Notes: generated by a model from the letters alone, not told the origin. Shown: positions 8,246 to 16,510, numbered from the stretch's first letter. The stretch is DNA of 64,000 nt from Paenibacillus amylolyticus (GCF_001570725.1 NZ_BCNV01000001.1:2542001-2606000), one strand, 5' to 3'. Translations and numbers: made by a program.

Positions 8246-9226
8246 TCAATCGTTAGGGAATACAAGCCCAATCTGCTTCCGAATCTGATCCATAACCTGC
8301 ATCGTTACATAGGAGCGTTCATACGTGTTCATGTCCGATTCCTTTTGGCCCTGCTGAACCAGATGCACGAACTCCTCCACTTCATAATACATCGCCGGAT
8401 GGGTTTGTTCGACTGTGAGCTGCTCCACCGTACCGTCATTGTATCGTATCTCTGCATGTTCCGGTGAACCAATCTTGTCAATGATGATGCTGCCCAGTTC
8501 CCCCATAATTTCGCTTGGTAGATGAGAGTTGGAGATTTTGGAATATGTAACGACCGCATCCATCCCGTCATAATCCAGCAGCACGCTACCATGTCCATCC
8601 ACGCCAGATTCAAGCATCATCGCTTGGGACTGAACCCGGTTAGGTGCACCGAACAATGTAATCAATGGGTAGAGACAATACACACCGAGATCCATTAACG
8701 CCCCATTAGCGAGTTCAGGCTTGAATGCGTTCAGGACAATTCCCTCTTTGTACTTGTCGTAACGTGAAGAATACTGAGAGTATCCTGCTACGTATTTGCG
8801 GACAGGCCCTATTTTATGCAGGCTCTTCTGCACCATTTTGAACTGGGGAACAAGGGTCGATTTCATCGCTTCCATGAGCAGAACCTGATGTTCTCGTGCC
8901 GTATCGATCATACTTCGAACTTCGGCGCTATTCGCAGCCAGAGGTTTCTCACACAATACATGTTTGCCGTTTCTCAGAAAAAGCTCAGCCTGCTCCGCAT
9001 GAACCGTATTCGGTGTTGCAATGTAGACTGCATCAATCACATCACTTGCCGCCAACTCTTCCAGATCGGTGAAGCGGTGTTCAACATCATATTTATCTGC
9101 AAATGCGTTAGCCTTATCTTCAGTTCTTGAATACACGGCGGTCAATTCGAATCCTTCAACCTGTGCTGCGGCTTCCAGAAGCCTTTCCGTAATCCAGTTG
9201 GTACCCACTACGCCAAAACGAACCAT
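8246..9226 (-). CDS. Gfo/Idh/MocA-family oxidoreductase
   Basis: 326 aa NAD(P)-dependent sugar-type oxidoreductase. The N-terminal Rossmann fold reads VRFGVVGTNWITERLLEAA, with VYIATPNTVHAEQAE and the family signature HVLCEKPLAANSAEV (EKP, about 92-94). The C-terminal alpha/beta domain includes NGALMDLGVYCLYPLITLFG, where GVYCLYPL is typical of the glucose-fructose oxidoreductase / dihydrodiol dehydrogenase branch. It is the first gene of the minus-strand trio with the methyltransferase-like and epimerase genes. AAAGAGGTAGG precedes the ATG. Substrate not identifiable. Confidence 0.8.
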   Translation of the reverse strand: MVRFGVVGTNWITERLLEAAAQVEGFELTAVYSRTEDKANAFADKYDVEHRFTDLEELAASDVIDAVYIATPNTVHAEQAELFLRNGKHVLCEKPLAANSAEVRSMIDTAREHQVLLMEAMKSTLVPQFKMVQKSLHKIGPVRKYVAGYSQYSSRYDKYKEGIVLNAFKPELANGALMDLGVYCLYPLITLFGAPNRVQSQAMMLESGVDGHGSVLLDYDGMDAVVTYSKISNSHLPSEIMGELGSIIIDKIGSPEHAEIRYNDGTVEQLTVEQTHPAMYYEVEEFVHLVQQGQKESDMNTYERSYVTMQVMDQIRKQIGLVFPND

Positions 9227-9270
9227 GCCTACCTACCTCTTTCATCTATAAATTTCATTTGAGTTCTAAA

Positions 9271-9290
9271 CCTGTATACCATCCTGTATA
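9271..9290. repeat. Short direct repeat upstream of adaA
   Basis: CCTGTATA occurs at 9271-9278 and again at 9283-9290, 12 bp apart, between the divergent oxidoreductase and adaA genes. AraC-type proteins often bind direct half-sites, but this is weak evidence on its own. Confidence 0.25.
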
Positions 9291-9392
9291 TTGTAGCTCA
9301 TATTTCGTTCAGATTGAAGGAAGGAGCTATAACCCAGATATTGATATCTTGCTTTTTAAGTCGAAACTTCGTCAATCCCTTGGAATCAGGGG

Positions 9393-9398
9393 TATAAT
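9393..9398 (+). promoter_or_regulatory. Consensus -10 box of the adaA operon
   Basis: A perfect TATAAT lies 20 nt upstream of the GTG at 9418. The matching -35 is poor, as expected for an activator-dependent promoter. A start point near 9405 leaves only a short leader but excludes the upstream in-frame ATG at 9259. Confidence 0.5.
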
Positions 9399-9417
9399 TA
9401 GAGATGAGGTGATCACC

Positions 9418-10002
9418 GTGGAAAGTCGAGATCAAGATCGCATACTGCCCGAATCTATAGAGGAAAAATACTGGCATGCCATCATCCACAACGATAATTC
9501 TTATGATGGAACGTTCTTTTACGGCGTGCAGACAACGGGTATTTTCTGTCGACCTTCCTGTAAATCGAGAGCACCTAAAGTTGAGAATGTCCTAATATTT
9601 CAACATGCTGAAGAAGCGTTAGCACGAAAATTCAGACCCTGCAAACGTTGCAAGCCAACAGGCGAGCGGGTACCTGATCAGGAGTGGATATATGTGATCA
9701 CGGATTACATCGAACATCATTATGCCGAACCTCTAACCCTGGATGTTCTTGCCACAGTAAGTCATGGTAGCCCTTATCATCTGCATCGTGTATTTAAGCG
9801 GATTACTGGCCGCACACCCGTTCAATATATTCAGGAAAAACGAATTACCGAAGCACGAAAGTTGCTTGAACATACCAGACACACAGTCACCGAGATTGGC
9901 CGCCATGTCGGTATACCCAACTCAGCTTATTTCATTACTGTATTTCGCAAACACACAGGTCTCACACCTGCACACTACCGCGAAAGGCATGACAACTCAT
10001 GA
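9418..10002 (+). CDS. adaA: AdaA: methylphosphotriester-DNA methyltransferase and AraC-type activator
   Basis: 194 aa from the GTG at 9418-9420, chosen because GATGAGGTGA precedes it and a TATAAT lies just upstream. The N-terminal Ada zinc domain has the four expected Cys in IFCRPSCKSRAPK and RPCKRC (about 43-85); the first of these should accept methyl groups from phosphotriesters. The C-terminal AraC-type double helix-turn-helix (about 100-190) includes VSHGSPYHLHRVFKRITGRT and GIPNSAYFITVFRKHTG. The O6-methylguanine transferase domain (PCHRV) is absent, so this is the AdaA half of the adaptive response. It overlaps the radical SAM gene by 4 nt (ATGA), which suggests the two are translated together. 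Confidence 0.88.
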   Translation: MESRDQDRILPESIEEKYWHAIIHNDNSYDGTFFYGVQTTGIFCRPSCKSRAPKVENVLIFQHAEEALARKFRPCKRCKPTGERVPDQEWIYVITDYIEHHYAEPLTLDVLATVSHGSPYHLHRVFKRITGRTPVQYIQEKRITEARKLLEHTRHTVTEIGRHVGIPNSAYFITVFRKHTGLTPAHYRERHDNS

Positions 10003-10817
10003 AGACGAACCTTACTTACAAAGTACCCAAAACGTTACTCAACAAGGGGACAGGGTTCCTTAATGGATATACACATACGCTGAATCCCTATACTGGTTGC
10101 GCCTTCGGTTGTTCCTATTGTTATGTCAGACAGATGCCTGTCTCCTTATTTCGCAAAGAGGATTGGGGAAGCTGGGTCGATGTGAAACAGGAGGCTTCTC
10201 GAGTGTACGCTAAAGAATTGCAGCGTGCCCTGACGAAAGGCAAAGTCACCATATTCATGTCATCCAGTACTGACCCGTATCAACCCGCCGAATACAAGGA
10301 GCGTATCACGCGTTCATTGCTTGAAACGATGATACAGTATCCGCCGGATTTCGTATTAGTTCAGACTCGCAGTCCACTTGTTACCCGGGATATCGATCTG
10401 CTACTGCAGTTGGGTGACCGGGTTCGGGTCAGCATGACGGTGGAGACGGACCTGGACGATATGCGCAAGCATTTCAGTCCTTCCGCTCCCCCGATTGCCG
10501 GCCGATTACGTGCACTGGAACAGTTGCGGGATGCTGGGATACCCACACAGGTTGCGATTGCTCCCGTATTACCCAGCAGTGAACAGTTTGCATCCATCTT
10601 GAGACCTCTAGTTCAGCGTGTGTGCATTGACGATTATTTCATGGGCGATGGCAGTGAGGGCAAGCGCACCCGTCGACTCGGAATGGAGTCACTCTATCAG
10701 CAAGTGGGGATGGAGCATTGGTATCATCCTGATGCGTATAAAGCTGTTGTTCAGCGGATGAAAGACTATTTTGCCGAGGATGAGATCTGGATCAGTCAGG
10801 CGGGATTTGAGCCCTAA
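9999..10817 (+). CDS. Radical SAM protein, SplB-like (COG1533 type)
   Basis: 272 aa. The 4Fe-4S binding motif CAFGCSYC (CX3CX2C, about 32-39) sits in NPYTGCAFGCSYCYVRQMP, the pattern of the spore photoproduct lyase-like group. FMSSSTDPYQPAEYKERITR, RVRVSMTVET and the barrel strand IPTQVAIAPVLP follow. True spore photoproduct lyases are longer and the radical-relay Cys cannot be placed with certainty, so the reaction is unknown. Its ATG overlaps the adaA stop codon, so co-expression with an alkylation-damage sensor is expected and a DNA repair role is inferred. Confidence 0.72.
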   Translation: MKTNLTYKVPKTLLNKGTGFLNGYTHTLNPYTGCAFGCSYCYVRQMPVSLFRKEDWGSWVDVKQEASRVYAKELQRALTKGKVTIFMSSSTDPYQPAEYKERITRSLLETMIQYPPDFVLVQTRSPLVTRDIDLLLQLGDRVRVSMTVETDLDDMRKHFSPSAPPIAGRLRALEQLRDAGIPTQVAIAPVLPSSEQFASILRPLVQRVCIDDYFMGDGSEGKRTRRLGMESLYQQVGMEHWYHPDAYKAVVQRMKDYFAEDEIWISQAGFEP

Positions 10818-10844
10818 ATCGCTATATAAGTTGAACTGAAGAAT

Positions 10845-10906
10845 ATTTACACTGGTCACTCCGATGACAGAATAACCTTGCGATCGCTGTTATTCCTAGA
10901 TTTTTT
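10845..10906 (+). repeat. Intergenic repeat, second copy (left 62 bp)
   Basis: It begins ATTTACAC like the copy at 6173 and ends in the same AGATTTTTT. The inner arms GATGACAG and CTGTTATT can pair with G-U contacts, keeping the hairpin. It starts 27 nt after the radical SAM stop codon. The right half of the element is absent. Confidence 0.65.
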
Positions 10907-10914
10907 GATTTAAT

Positions 10915-10957
10915 AAAAAATAGCCCCTTTCCTGGTTTGAAGGAAAAGGGGCTGTTT
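10915..10957. terminator. Bidirectional terminator between radical SAM and oxidoreductase genes
   Basis: AGCCCCTTTCCT (10922-) pairs with AGGAAAAGGGGCT (to 10953) with one bulged base. A-run on the left and T-run on the right serve both strands. Confidence 0.8.
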
Positions 10958-10984
10958 ATCATGGTATAAGCAATAATGGCTGTC

Positions 10985-12091
10985 TTATTTATCCAATGTA
11001 TACAATGGCAGATCCACCGGCAATGCAGCTGGGCGCTGACACGAGCTTTTCATTTGGTAGAATGTCTGCTCATCTGATGAATCGTGGAATGCCCACATGG
11101 CCTCAAGAACGTGGTATGCCAGCTCCCCACTTGCCCGGTGTGCACGTCCGCTATGGGCTGCATAGGCCATATCTGCCACACCGATGCCGCGTGTATTTTC
11201 CTGATACCCTGGGAGAAGTGGAACTTCCGTCCATTCCTGTTCACCCAGCAAGCGGTAACGAACTGGACCGCCGAAGGTGTTGGGATCTGGTACCTGCAAT
11301 GTACCGTGCGTGCCGTATATCTCAATCGGCGGCAGTGCACTTCCGCCAAATACATCAAAGCTCGTAATCAGCGTGCCAATGGCTCCCTGTTCAAACTGTA
11401 ACAGACCGGTAACGTGAGTTGGGATTTCAACGGGAACCGTCTGGCCCCTCTTTTTCTCACTCGTAATCGTCCGTTCTTCCATGGCTTTACCTGTCATACC
11501 TGCAATTGACTTGATCGGTCCCATTAGTTGAACCAATGCGGTGAGATAGTACGGACCCATGTCAAACATTGGCCCACCGCCTGACGCGTAATAAAACTCC
11601 GGATCTGGGTGCCAGTGCTCATGTCCACGGCTCATCATAAATGCAGTCGCCGCTACCGGCTTGCCGATTACTCCTTCCTCCACTAATTGAAGTGAAGTCT
11701 GGATACCCGAGCCAAAGAATGTCTCAGGCGCACAACCCACGAGCAATCCTTTACGCTTCGCTGTTTCGAGTACGGCCTGACCTTCCTCACGGGTTACCGC
11801 AAGCGGTTTTTCTACATACACATGTTTACCTGATTCGAGCGCCCGCAAGCATACATCCGCATGAACGGAAGGAATCGTCAAGTTGATGATCAGCTCAATC
11901 TCGGGATCAGCCAAGAGTTCGTCGACGCTGTATACGTTAGGCACGTTATAGGCAGCAGCCTGCTCTTCGGCACGTTTCCGGTCAAGATCCGCAACAGCAA
12001 CAAGCTCCAGCACCTCGAACCGGTGACAGTTTTCCATATAAATACCGCTGATTTTACCGCAGCCAATAATGCCTACTTTCATTGTTTTCAT
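10985..12091 (-). CDS. Gfo/Idh/MocA-family oxidoreductase (last gene of the ThuA operon)
   Basis: 368 aa from the ATG at 12089-12091, which has GAAGGGAG upstream and starts MKTMKVGIIGCGKISGIYME, the Rossmann fold. LIINLTIPSVHADVCLRALE and the HVYVEKPLAVTREEG signature follow (EKP, about 96). The C-terminal domain includes GGGPMFDMGPYYLTALVQLMGP, where a conserved Asp and Tyr line the substrate pocket. It follows the ThuA-like gene by 96 nt and ends at the bidirectional terminator. ThuA/ThuB-type systems oxidise disaccharides at C3, so a 3-keto-sugar role is plausible but inferred. Confidence 0.8.
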   Translation of the reverse strand: MKTMKVGIIGCGKISGIYMENCHRFEVLELVAVADLDRKRAEEQAAAYNVPNVYSVDELLADPEIELIINLTIPSVHADVCLRALESGKHVYVEKPLAVTREEGQAVLETAKRKGLLVGCAPETFFGSGIQTSLQLVEEGVIGKPVAATAFMMSRGHEHWHPDPEFYYASGGGPMFDMGPYYLTALVQLMGPIKSIAGMTGKAMEERTITSEKKRGQTVPVEIPTHVTGLLQFEQGAIGTLITSFDVFGGSALPPIEIYGTHGTLQVPDPNTFGGPVRYRLLGEQEWTEVPLLPGYQENTRGIGVADMAYAAHSGRAHRASGELAYHVLEAMWAFHDSSDEQTFYQMKSSCQRPAALPVDLPLYTLDK

Positions 12092-12187
12092 GCCTGGGGC
12101 TCCCTTCGCCGTGGAACAGAAATGGTTTATCCATTGAGGATGAATTGTTGAGACCGACTTTACATGTGCAATCAAACTACAATCTCA

Positions 12188-12913
12188 TTAGTTCTGGTTG
12201 TCCGCCATACCTGTGTATACTTCATTCACTGCATCTGTTCGGCTCTTCGCAAGCTCCTTGCCTGCTGCCGTCCATTTGAAACCACTGCGCATCATTTCAG
12301 TCACGGGTTTCATGTCTACAATGTCTGCATGATGTCCCAATGAGTTGTAAAATACCCTTCCTGCGCCCCAGCGTTTCGTCCAAACAACCGGCATATCTAC
12401 CGGTCCATTTGCTGCATGCGGACCAGTCGCCACTGGAAAACGAGTCGTTGCCAGCACTTCCACTGCCGGGTCTACGTGCAGGTAGTACTGTTCACTTTTC
12501 ACCTGAAAATCTTCAATATGATCCAATAACGGGCTAGAGCCGCGCTTCATGTTCACCATATACTCCACACCATCGTTGCCTGGATGAGCAACCCATTGTC
12601 CACCCGTCATAAACTGCCAGTCCACGTTATTTCTGAAGGCATCACACATCCCACCATGAAGACCAGCCAAGCCCACACCGCTCTGAACAGCCGCTGATAC
12701 GTTATTGACCAGTTCTTGCTCAATCTGTCCCATCGTCCACAACGGCACGATCAGATCCAGACCCAGCAGCTTCTCTGCATCCGCATAAGACTCCAACGTA
12801 TTCGAGACTTCAACCTCAAACTGCTCTTCCTTCAAAATACGCTCAAAAATCGCTGCTACCTGCTCCGGTTCATGTCCATCCCAGCCGCCCCATACAATCA
12901 GTGCTTTGCTCAT
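12188..12913 (-). CDS. ThuA-domain protein
   Basis: 241 aa with the ThuA fold (class I glutamine-amidotransferase-like). Visible family features: ALIVWGGWDGHEPEQVAAIF near the N-terminus, the LIVPLWTMGQI strand, GLAGLHGGMCDAFRNNVDW (the LHGG region of the family), FMTGGQWVAHPG and the C-terminal GRVFYNSLGHHADI. ThuA proteins accompany Gfo/Idh oxidoreductases in sugar catabolism, including trehalose and sucrose 3-oxidation in rhizobia; recent work on relatives suggests action on 3-keto sugars. Here it sits between two such oxidoreductases in one operon under a LacI regulator. The substrate is unknown. Confidence 0.78.
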   Translation of the reverse strand: MSKALIVWGGWDGHEPEQVAAIFERILKEEQFEVEVSNTLESYADAEKLLGLDLIVPLWTMGQIEQELVNNVSAAVQSGVGLAGLHGGMCDAFRNNVDWQFMTGGQWVAHPGNDGVEYMVNMKRGSSPLLDHIEDFQVKSEQYYLHVDPAVEVLATTRFPVATGPHAANGPVDMPVVWTKRWGAGRVFYNSLGHHADIVDMKPVTEMMRSGFKWTAAGKELAKSRTDAVNEVYTGMADNQN

Positions 12914-12982
12914 CGTTTATTCACTCGCTTTCGCCTAGTTTAGTTGTGTTCAACCTCATCCTGACTTCGATGTCTTGCTTGC

Positions 12983-14155
12983 TCACATCTCTTCAAGCGT
13001 CACCCAACGCCGCTCTGTCACCGAACGTTCTACCGCTTCCAGTACAGCCTGACAAGCGACCCCATCATGGAAACTCGGTGATGGTTGGCGTCCTTCAGAA
13101 ATTGCTGTCACCAGCTCCAGCATTTCATGCGTGAACGTGTGCTCGAAACCAATCGTATGTCCGGCAGGCCACCAAGCTTCGGCATATTTGTGTGCAGGAT
13201 CGGTCGCCAGTACACGGCGGAATCCCTGTACGTCCTCTTCATCTTTTGTAAAGTAAACTTCGAGTTCGTTCATCCGTTCAAAATCAAATCGTACGCTGCC
13301 GAGACTACCGTTAATCTCAAACGAATTCGTACTGCGATGCCCCGCCGCAAAGCGTGTAGCCTCGAAGCTGCCCAGCGCACCTCCTGCGAATCGTGCCAGG
13401 AACAGCGTAGCGTCATCGACGGTCACTTCTCCTTTGGGTGCATCCGCATTCGAACTGCCTTTTGCACTCAGCCCGGTCATCTCGGCTGCAAGCGGTCGCT
13501 CTTTGATGAAGGTTTCGCTCATGCCGATGACTTCCTGGAACTCACCAACGAGGAAACGAGCCAGGTCGATTAAGTGCGCACCCAGATCTCCATGTGAACC
13601 GGAGCCAGCCACTTCTTTTTGCAAACGCCATACCAGTGGGAACGAAGGGTCCATGATCCAGTCCTGAAGGAAAAACGCACGGAAATGATAGATCTTACCC
13701 AGTCGTCCGCTCTCGACCAGATCCTTCGCCAATTGCACTGCTGGTGAGAAACGATAGTTGAACCCCACCATATGGGCGACTCCAGCGTCCTCTGCTGCCT
13801 GAAGCATCTCACGCGAATCCGCAAGCGACAAGGCTAGAGGCTTCTCACAGAACAGATGCTTGCCCTGACGAGCCGCTTCCAACGCAATTTCCTTGTGGGC
13901 ATCACTTGGCGCGTTAATATCAATTAGATCGATATCATCCCGCTTCACCAGTTCTCGCCAATCCGTTACACTCTCGGACCAGCCGAACTGATTCGCTGCC
14001 TCCTGTACTCCCTGCTCGTTACGTCCACAGATCACGGACATCTCAGGCTGCAGCGGAGCAGACGGGAAAAACATCGGCAGACTGCGATAAGCGTTACTGT
14101 GGGCCTTCCCCATAAACTTGTATCCAACCATTCCGACACGAAGACGATTTGACAT
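12983..14155 (-). CDS. Gfo/Idh/MocA-family oxidoreductase (first enzyme gene of the ThuA operon)
   Basis: 390 aa. Two ATGs lie 6 nt apart; the inner one (14153-14155) is preferred because AGGAGG is 8 nt upstream of it but only 2 nt from the outer one. The N-terminus MSNRLRVGMVGYKFMGKAHS is a Rossmann fold with the GKAHSNAYR variant. DLIDINAPSDAHKEIAL and HLFCEKPLALSLADSREML (EKP, about 97) follow. The C-terminal domain shows GSGSHGDLGAHLIDLARFLVG with the Asp and His expected near the active site. It lies 54 nt after the LacI gene in the same operon. Its substrate is not identifiable from sequence. Confidence 0.82.
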   Translation of the reverse strand: MSNRLRVGMVGYKFMGKAHSNAYRSLPMFFPSAPLQPEMSVICGRNEQGVQEAANQFGWSESVTDWRELVKRDDIDLIDINAPSDAHKEIALEAARQGKHLFCEKPLALSLADSREMLQAAEDAGVAHMVGFNYRFSPAVQLAKDLVESGRLGKIYHFRAFFLQDWIMDPSFPLVWRLQKEVAGSGSHGDLGAHLIDLARFLVGEFQEVIGMSETFIKERPLAAEMTGLSAKGSSNADAPKGEVTVDDATLFLARFAGGALGSFEATRFAAGHRSTNSFEINGSLGSVRFDFERMNELEVYFTKDEEDVQGFRRVLATDPAHKYAEAWWPAGHTIGFEHTFTHEMLELVTAISEGRQPSPSFHDGVACQAVLEAVERSVTERRWVTLEEM

Positions 14156-14209
14156 GGTCATTTCCTCCTTTGGAATAATAAAAAGTCTTTCAATATGTGC
14201 ACCATTAAA

Positions 14210-15259
14210 CTATTGACGGATAGAAGAAGCACGGATGATCAGTTCGGTAGGCAACAACGCTCTTGCTGATTCAGTTACGGATACAACAGAGTTATTCGCT
14301 TTATGTGTATCGCCCACAGACCCATGCATAAGCTTCGATACTGCAAGTTCACCCATCTCAAAAAAGGGAACCCTGACGCTGCTCAGCGGTGGAACCGCCA
14401 TCTCGGCAGCATCGGAGTCGTCATACCCCACGAATGCTGGAAAATCCGCAGGCCCTATTCCCCGCTCACGCAAACCATGCATAACCCCAATAGCCATTCG
14501 ATCATTGGCCGCAAATACAGCGTCGATCTCATGGAGCCGATCTGCTATAATTGCCGCGGCTGCAATGCCACTTCGTCTGCTGTAATTCCCCTCAAGCAAT
14601 AGGCTCGGGTCCAGCTCCATACCCGCTTCTTGCAGGCCCAGACGGACACCTTCCATTCGCTCCTGGCTGTTGGAATAGCTATCCGGACCATTGAGAAAAG
14701 CGATTTTGCGATACCCCTGATCCGTAAGATGACGTATCGCAAGCCTGCTTCCTTCCACATGATCCGCGTCCACTTCCATGAACGATTGGCCCTCAAAATG
14801 CTGATTCATGACACAGAATGGGTGTCCTTCCTGATGAAGTTGCTGCATGGCCGCCAGTTCTTCATGTTCATCTCTGGCACCAAGGATAATGCAAGCGTCC
14901 ACTTTCTGACGCCGGAACAGATCCGTATAATTCATCACTTCACCCGGTGTCCGGAACATAACCAGCAGGTCCATGCCATTGTCTCTGGCTTTGCTTCCAA
15001 TTCCACTCAGCATTTCCGAGAAAAAATAAGCCGAGAACAGATGCGCCTTCGGAACATAAGGTAACACCACGCCAAGGTTCCCGCTTTTACTTCTGGCAAA
15101 GCTGCGAGCAAGTGCGCTGGGCACATAGCCTAACTGTTCGGAAGCTTCAAGGACCTTGCGGCGTGTCTCTTCTTTAATAGGGCCTACCCCATTAAGCACC
15201 CGGGAGACCGTCGCCTCGGAAACACCCGCAAGATCAGCCACTTCTTTACGAGATGCCAT
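14210..15259 (-). CDS. LacI-family regulator of the ThuA operon
   Basis: 349 aa from the ATG at 15257-15259, with AAGGGGGTG upstream; the frame is open further but lacks family similarity. The DNA-binding domain ASRKEVADLAGVSEATVSRV and hinge LGYVPSALARSFARSK are typical. The ligand core has LGVVLPYVPKAHLFSAYFFS, DACIILGARDE, RKIAFLNGPDSYSNSQER, DAVFAANDRMAIGVMHGL and FPAFVGYDDSDAAEMA. As first gene of the operon, it is downstream of a perfect 16-bp palindrome that overlaps its promoter, so it should repress its own transcription and that of the two oxidoreductases and the ThuA gene. Confidence 0.87.
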   Translation of the reverse strand: MASRKEVADLAGVSEATVSRVLNGVGPIKEETRRKVLEASEQLGYVPSALARSFARSKSGNLGVVLPYVPKAHLFSAYFFSEMLSGIGSKARDNGMDLLVMFRTPGEVMNYTDLFRRQKVDACIILGARDEHEELAAMQQLHQEGHPFCVMNQHFEGQSFMEVDADHVEGSRLAIRHLTDQGYRKIAFLNGPDSYSNSQERMEGVRLGLQEAGMELDPSLLLEGNYSRRSGIAAAAIIADRLHEIDAVFAANDRMAIGVMHGLRERGIGPADFPAFVGYDDSDAAEMAVPPLSSVRVPFFEMGELAVSKLMHGSVGDTHKANNSVVSVTESARALLPTELIIRASSIRQ

Positions 15260-15317
15260 GAATTTCACCCCCTTCAAGCTCATCAGTAAATCAAATAGTA
15301 ATTAAAAATCAATATTT

Positions 15318-15333
15318 ATGTACGCGCGTACAT
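15318..15333. promoter_or_regulatory. Perfect 16-bp palindromic operator of the ThuA operon
   Basis: ATGTACGCGCGTACAT reads identically on both strands, with the central CG typical of LacI-family operators. It overlaps the -10 by 2 bp and covers the predicted start point, the standard place for repression. Confidence 0.75.
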
Positions 15334-15360
15334 TTTCTCATGCCATGTAACCGTTGTCAA
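15332..15360 (-). promoter_or_regulatory. Promoter of the LacI-ThuA operon
   Basis: On the minus strand: perfect -35 TTGACA (15355-15360), 17-bp spacer, and GAAAAT (15332-15337) preceded by TGA, an extended -10. The weak -10 core is offset by the TG extension. Confidence 0.65.
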
Positions 15361-15372
15361 TGCTTTTAACAC

Positions 15373-15414
15373 AAAAAGGATGAGGAATGGATTGAACCCG
15401 TTCCCCATCCTTTT
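15373..15414 (-). terminator. Terminator of glpX
   Basis: AAAAGGATGAGGAA and TTCCCCATCCTTTT pair with one mismatch, and a T-run follows on the minus strand. It separates glpX from the LacI promoter immediately downstream. Confidence 0.75.
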
Positions 15415-15433
15415 AACAACTACTTAAGACCAA

Positions 15434-16510
15434 TTACAACGTCGTTGTTACGCCCTGATTAACGGAGGATTGACTAAACTCCGCCTGTTCTAACGTTTTC
15501 ACATGAATGCGATCCGAAGGTTCTGGCGTGGATTGCAGCTGTCTTACTTTGTGTAGCACTTCTTTATTAGGCAGGAAGTGTTGGGAACGAATGAATCGAA
15601 TTGTTTTGGTTTTGGCACGCATAACAATCGAATCGGTCTCGGCCCGATCATCCGCAAGATACCGTACCCCTCCCAGAATCTCACCTGGCGTCACACCCGT
15701 TGCGGCAAAAATGACATCCTCTGTGCCGATCATATCCTGCATCGTTAACACTTTGTAAGGATTATCGATCCCCATCTGCAGGCAGCGCTGGAATTCGTCT
15801 GCGTTGGCAGGCATCAGGCGGCCTTGAATCTCACCTCCGAGGCAGGACAATGCAGCTGCAGCCAGCACACCTTCCGGTGCTCCTCCAGATCCGACATACA
15901 GATCAATGCCCGCCTCCGGGAAGGCTGGTGCCATCGCACCCGCAACATCGCCGTCACTGAGGAACTTGATCCGTACGCCAACCTTACGCAGCGTCTTGAT
16001 TGTGCTCTCATGTCGTACACGATCCAGAATCATCACAGTGAGGTCCGAGATGTTTTTGTTCAAAGCAGCTGCTGCTTTCTCCAGGGTCACTTCAACCGGG
16101 TCTTCAATGCTGACCTTGCCTACAAGCGCAGGGCCTACAGCCAGTTTCTCCATATACATGTCCGGTGCGTGGAGCAGGTTACCTTTTCCCGCCACTGCAA
16201 TAACCGATAGAGCGTTGTTCAGTCCTTTGGCCACGATTTCTGTACCTTCGAGCGGGTCTACAGCCACGTCAACCTCAGGTCCCTCAGCGTTGCCCACTTC
16301 CTCGCCGATGTACAACATGGGTGCTTCATCCATTTCTCCTTCACCGATTACCACCGTGCCGCGAATGGACACGGAATCGAACATGGCGCGCATGGCCAAA
16401 GTAGCCGCTTCATCTGCACTGTTCTTATCGCCTCGTCCCATCCAGGGTGCTGAAGCTAACGCAGCCAATTCTGTTACTCTGACAATTTCCAACGCCAGTT
16501 CGCGTTCCAT
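15434..16510 (-). CDS. glpX: Class II fructose-1,6-bisphosphatase
   Basis: 358 aa GlpX-type enzyme that hydrolyses fructose-1,6-bisphosphate in gluconeogenesis. The start is the ATG at 16508-16510, giving MERELALEIVRVTELAALAS, which lines up with the family N-terminus. Motifs: WMGRGDKNSADEAAT, the metal-binding VVIGEGEMDEAPMLYIGEEV (about 59-78), VAVDPLEGTEIVAKG (DPxEGT), LHAPDMYMEKLAVGP, and GSGGAPEGVLAAAAL with FAATGVTPGEILGGVRYL. It is monocistronic: a terminator follows and a 691-bp gap precedes. The length is slightly above the usual 320-340 aa because of a C-terminal tail of about 30 residues. Confidence 0.92.
   Translation of the reverse strand: MERELALEIVRVTELAALASAPWMGRGDKNSADEAATLAMRAMFDSVSIRGTVVIGEGEMDEAPMLYIGEEVGNAEGPEVDVAVDPLEGTEIVAKGLNNALSVIAVAGKGNLLHAPDMYMEKLAVGPALVGKVSIEDPVEVTLEKAAAALNKNISDLTVMILDRVRHESTIKTLRKVGVRIKFLSDGDVAGAMAPAFPEAGIDLYVGSGGAPEGVLAAAALSCLGGEIQGRLMPANADEFQRCLQMGIDNPYKVLTMQDMIGTEDVIFAATGVTPGEILGGVRYLADDRAETDSIVMRAKTKTIRFIRSQHFLPNKEVLHKVRQLQSTPEPSDRIHVKTLEQAEFSQSSVNQGVTTTL

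Noticed and set aside
9259..9417. Upstream start for adaA
   Set aside because: The segment precedes a consensus TATAAT and reads unlike any Ada domain; the GTG at 9418 has the ribosome site.
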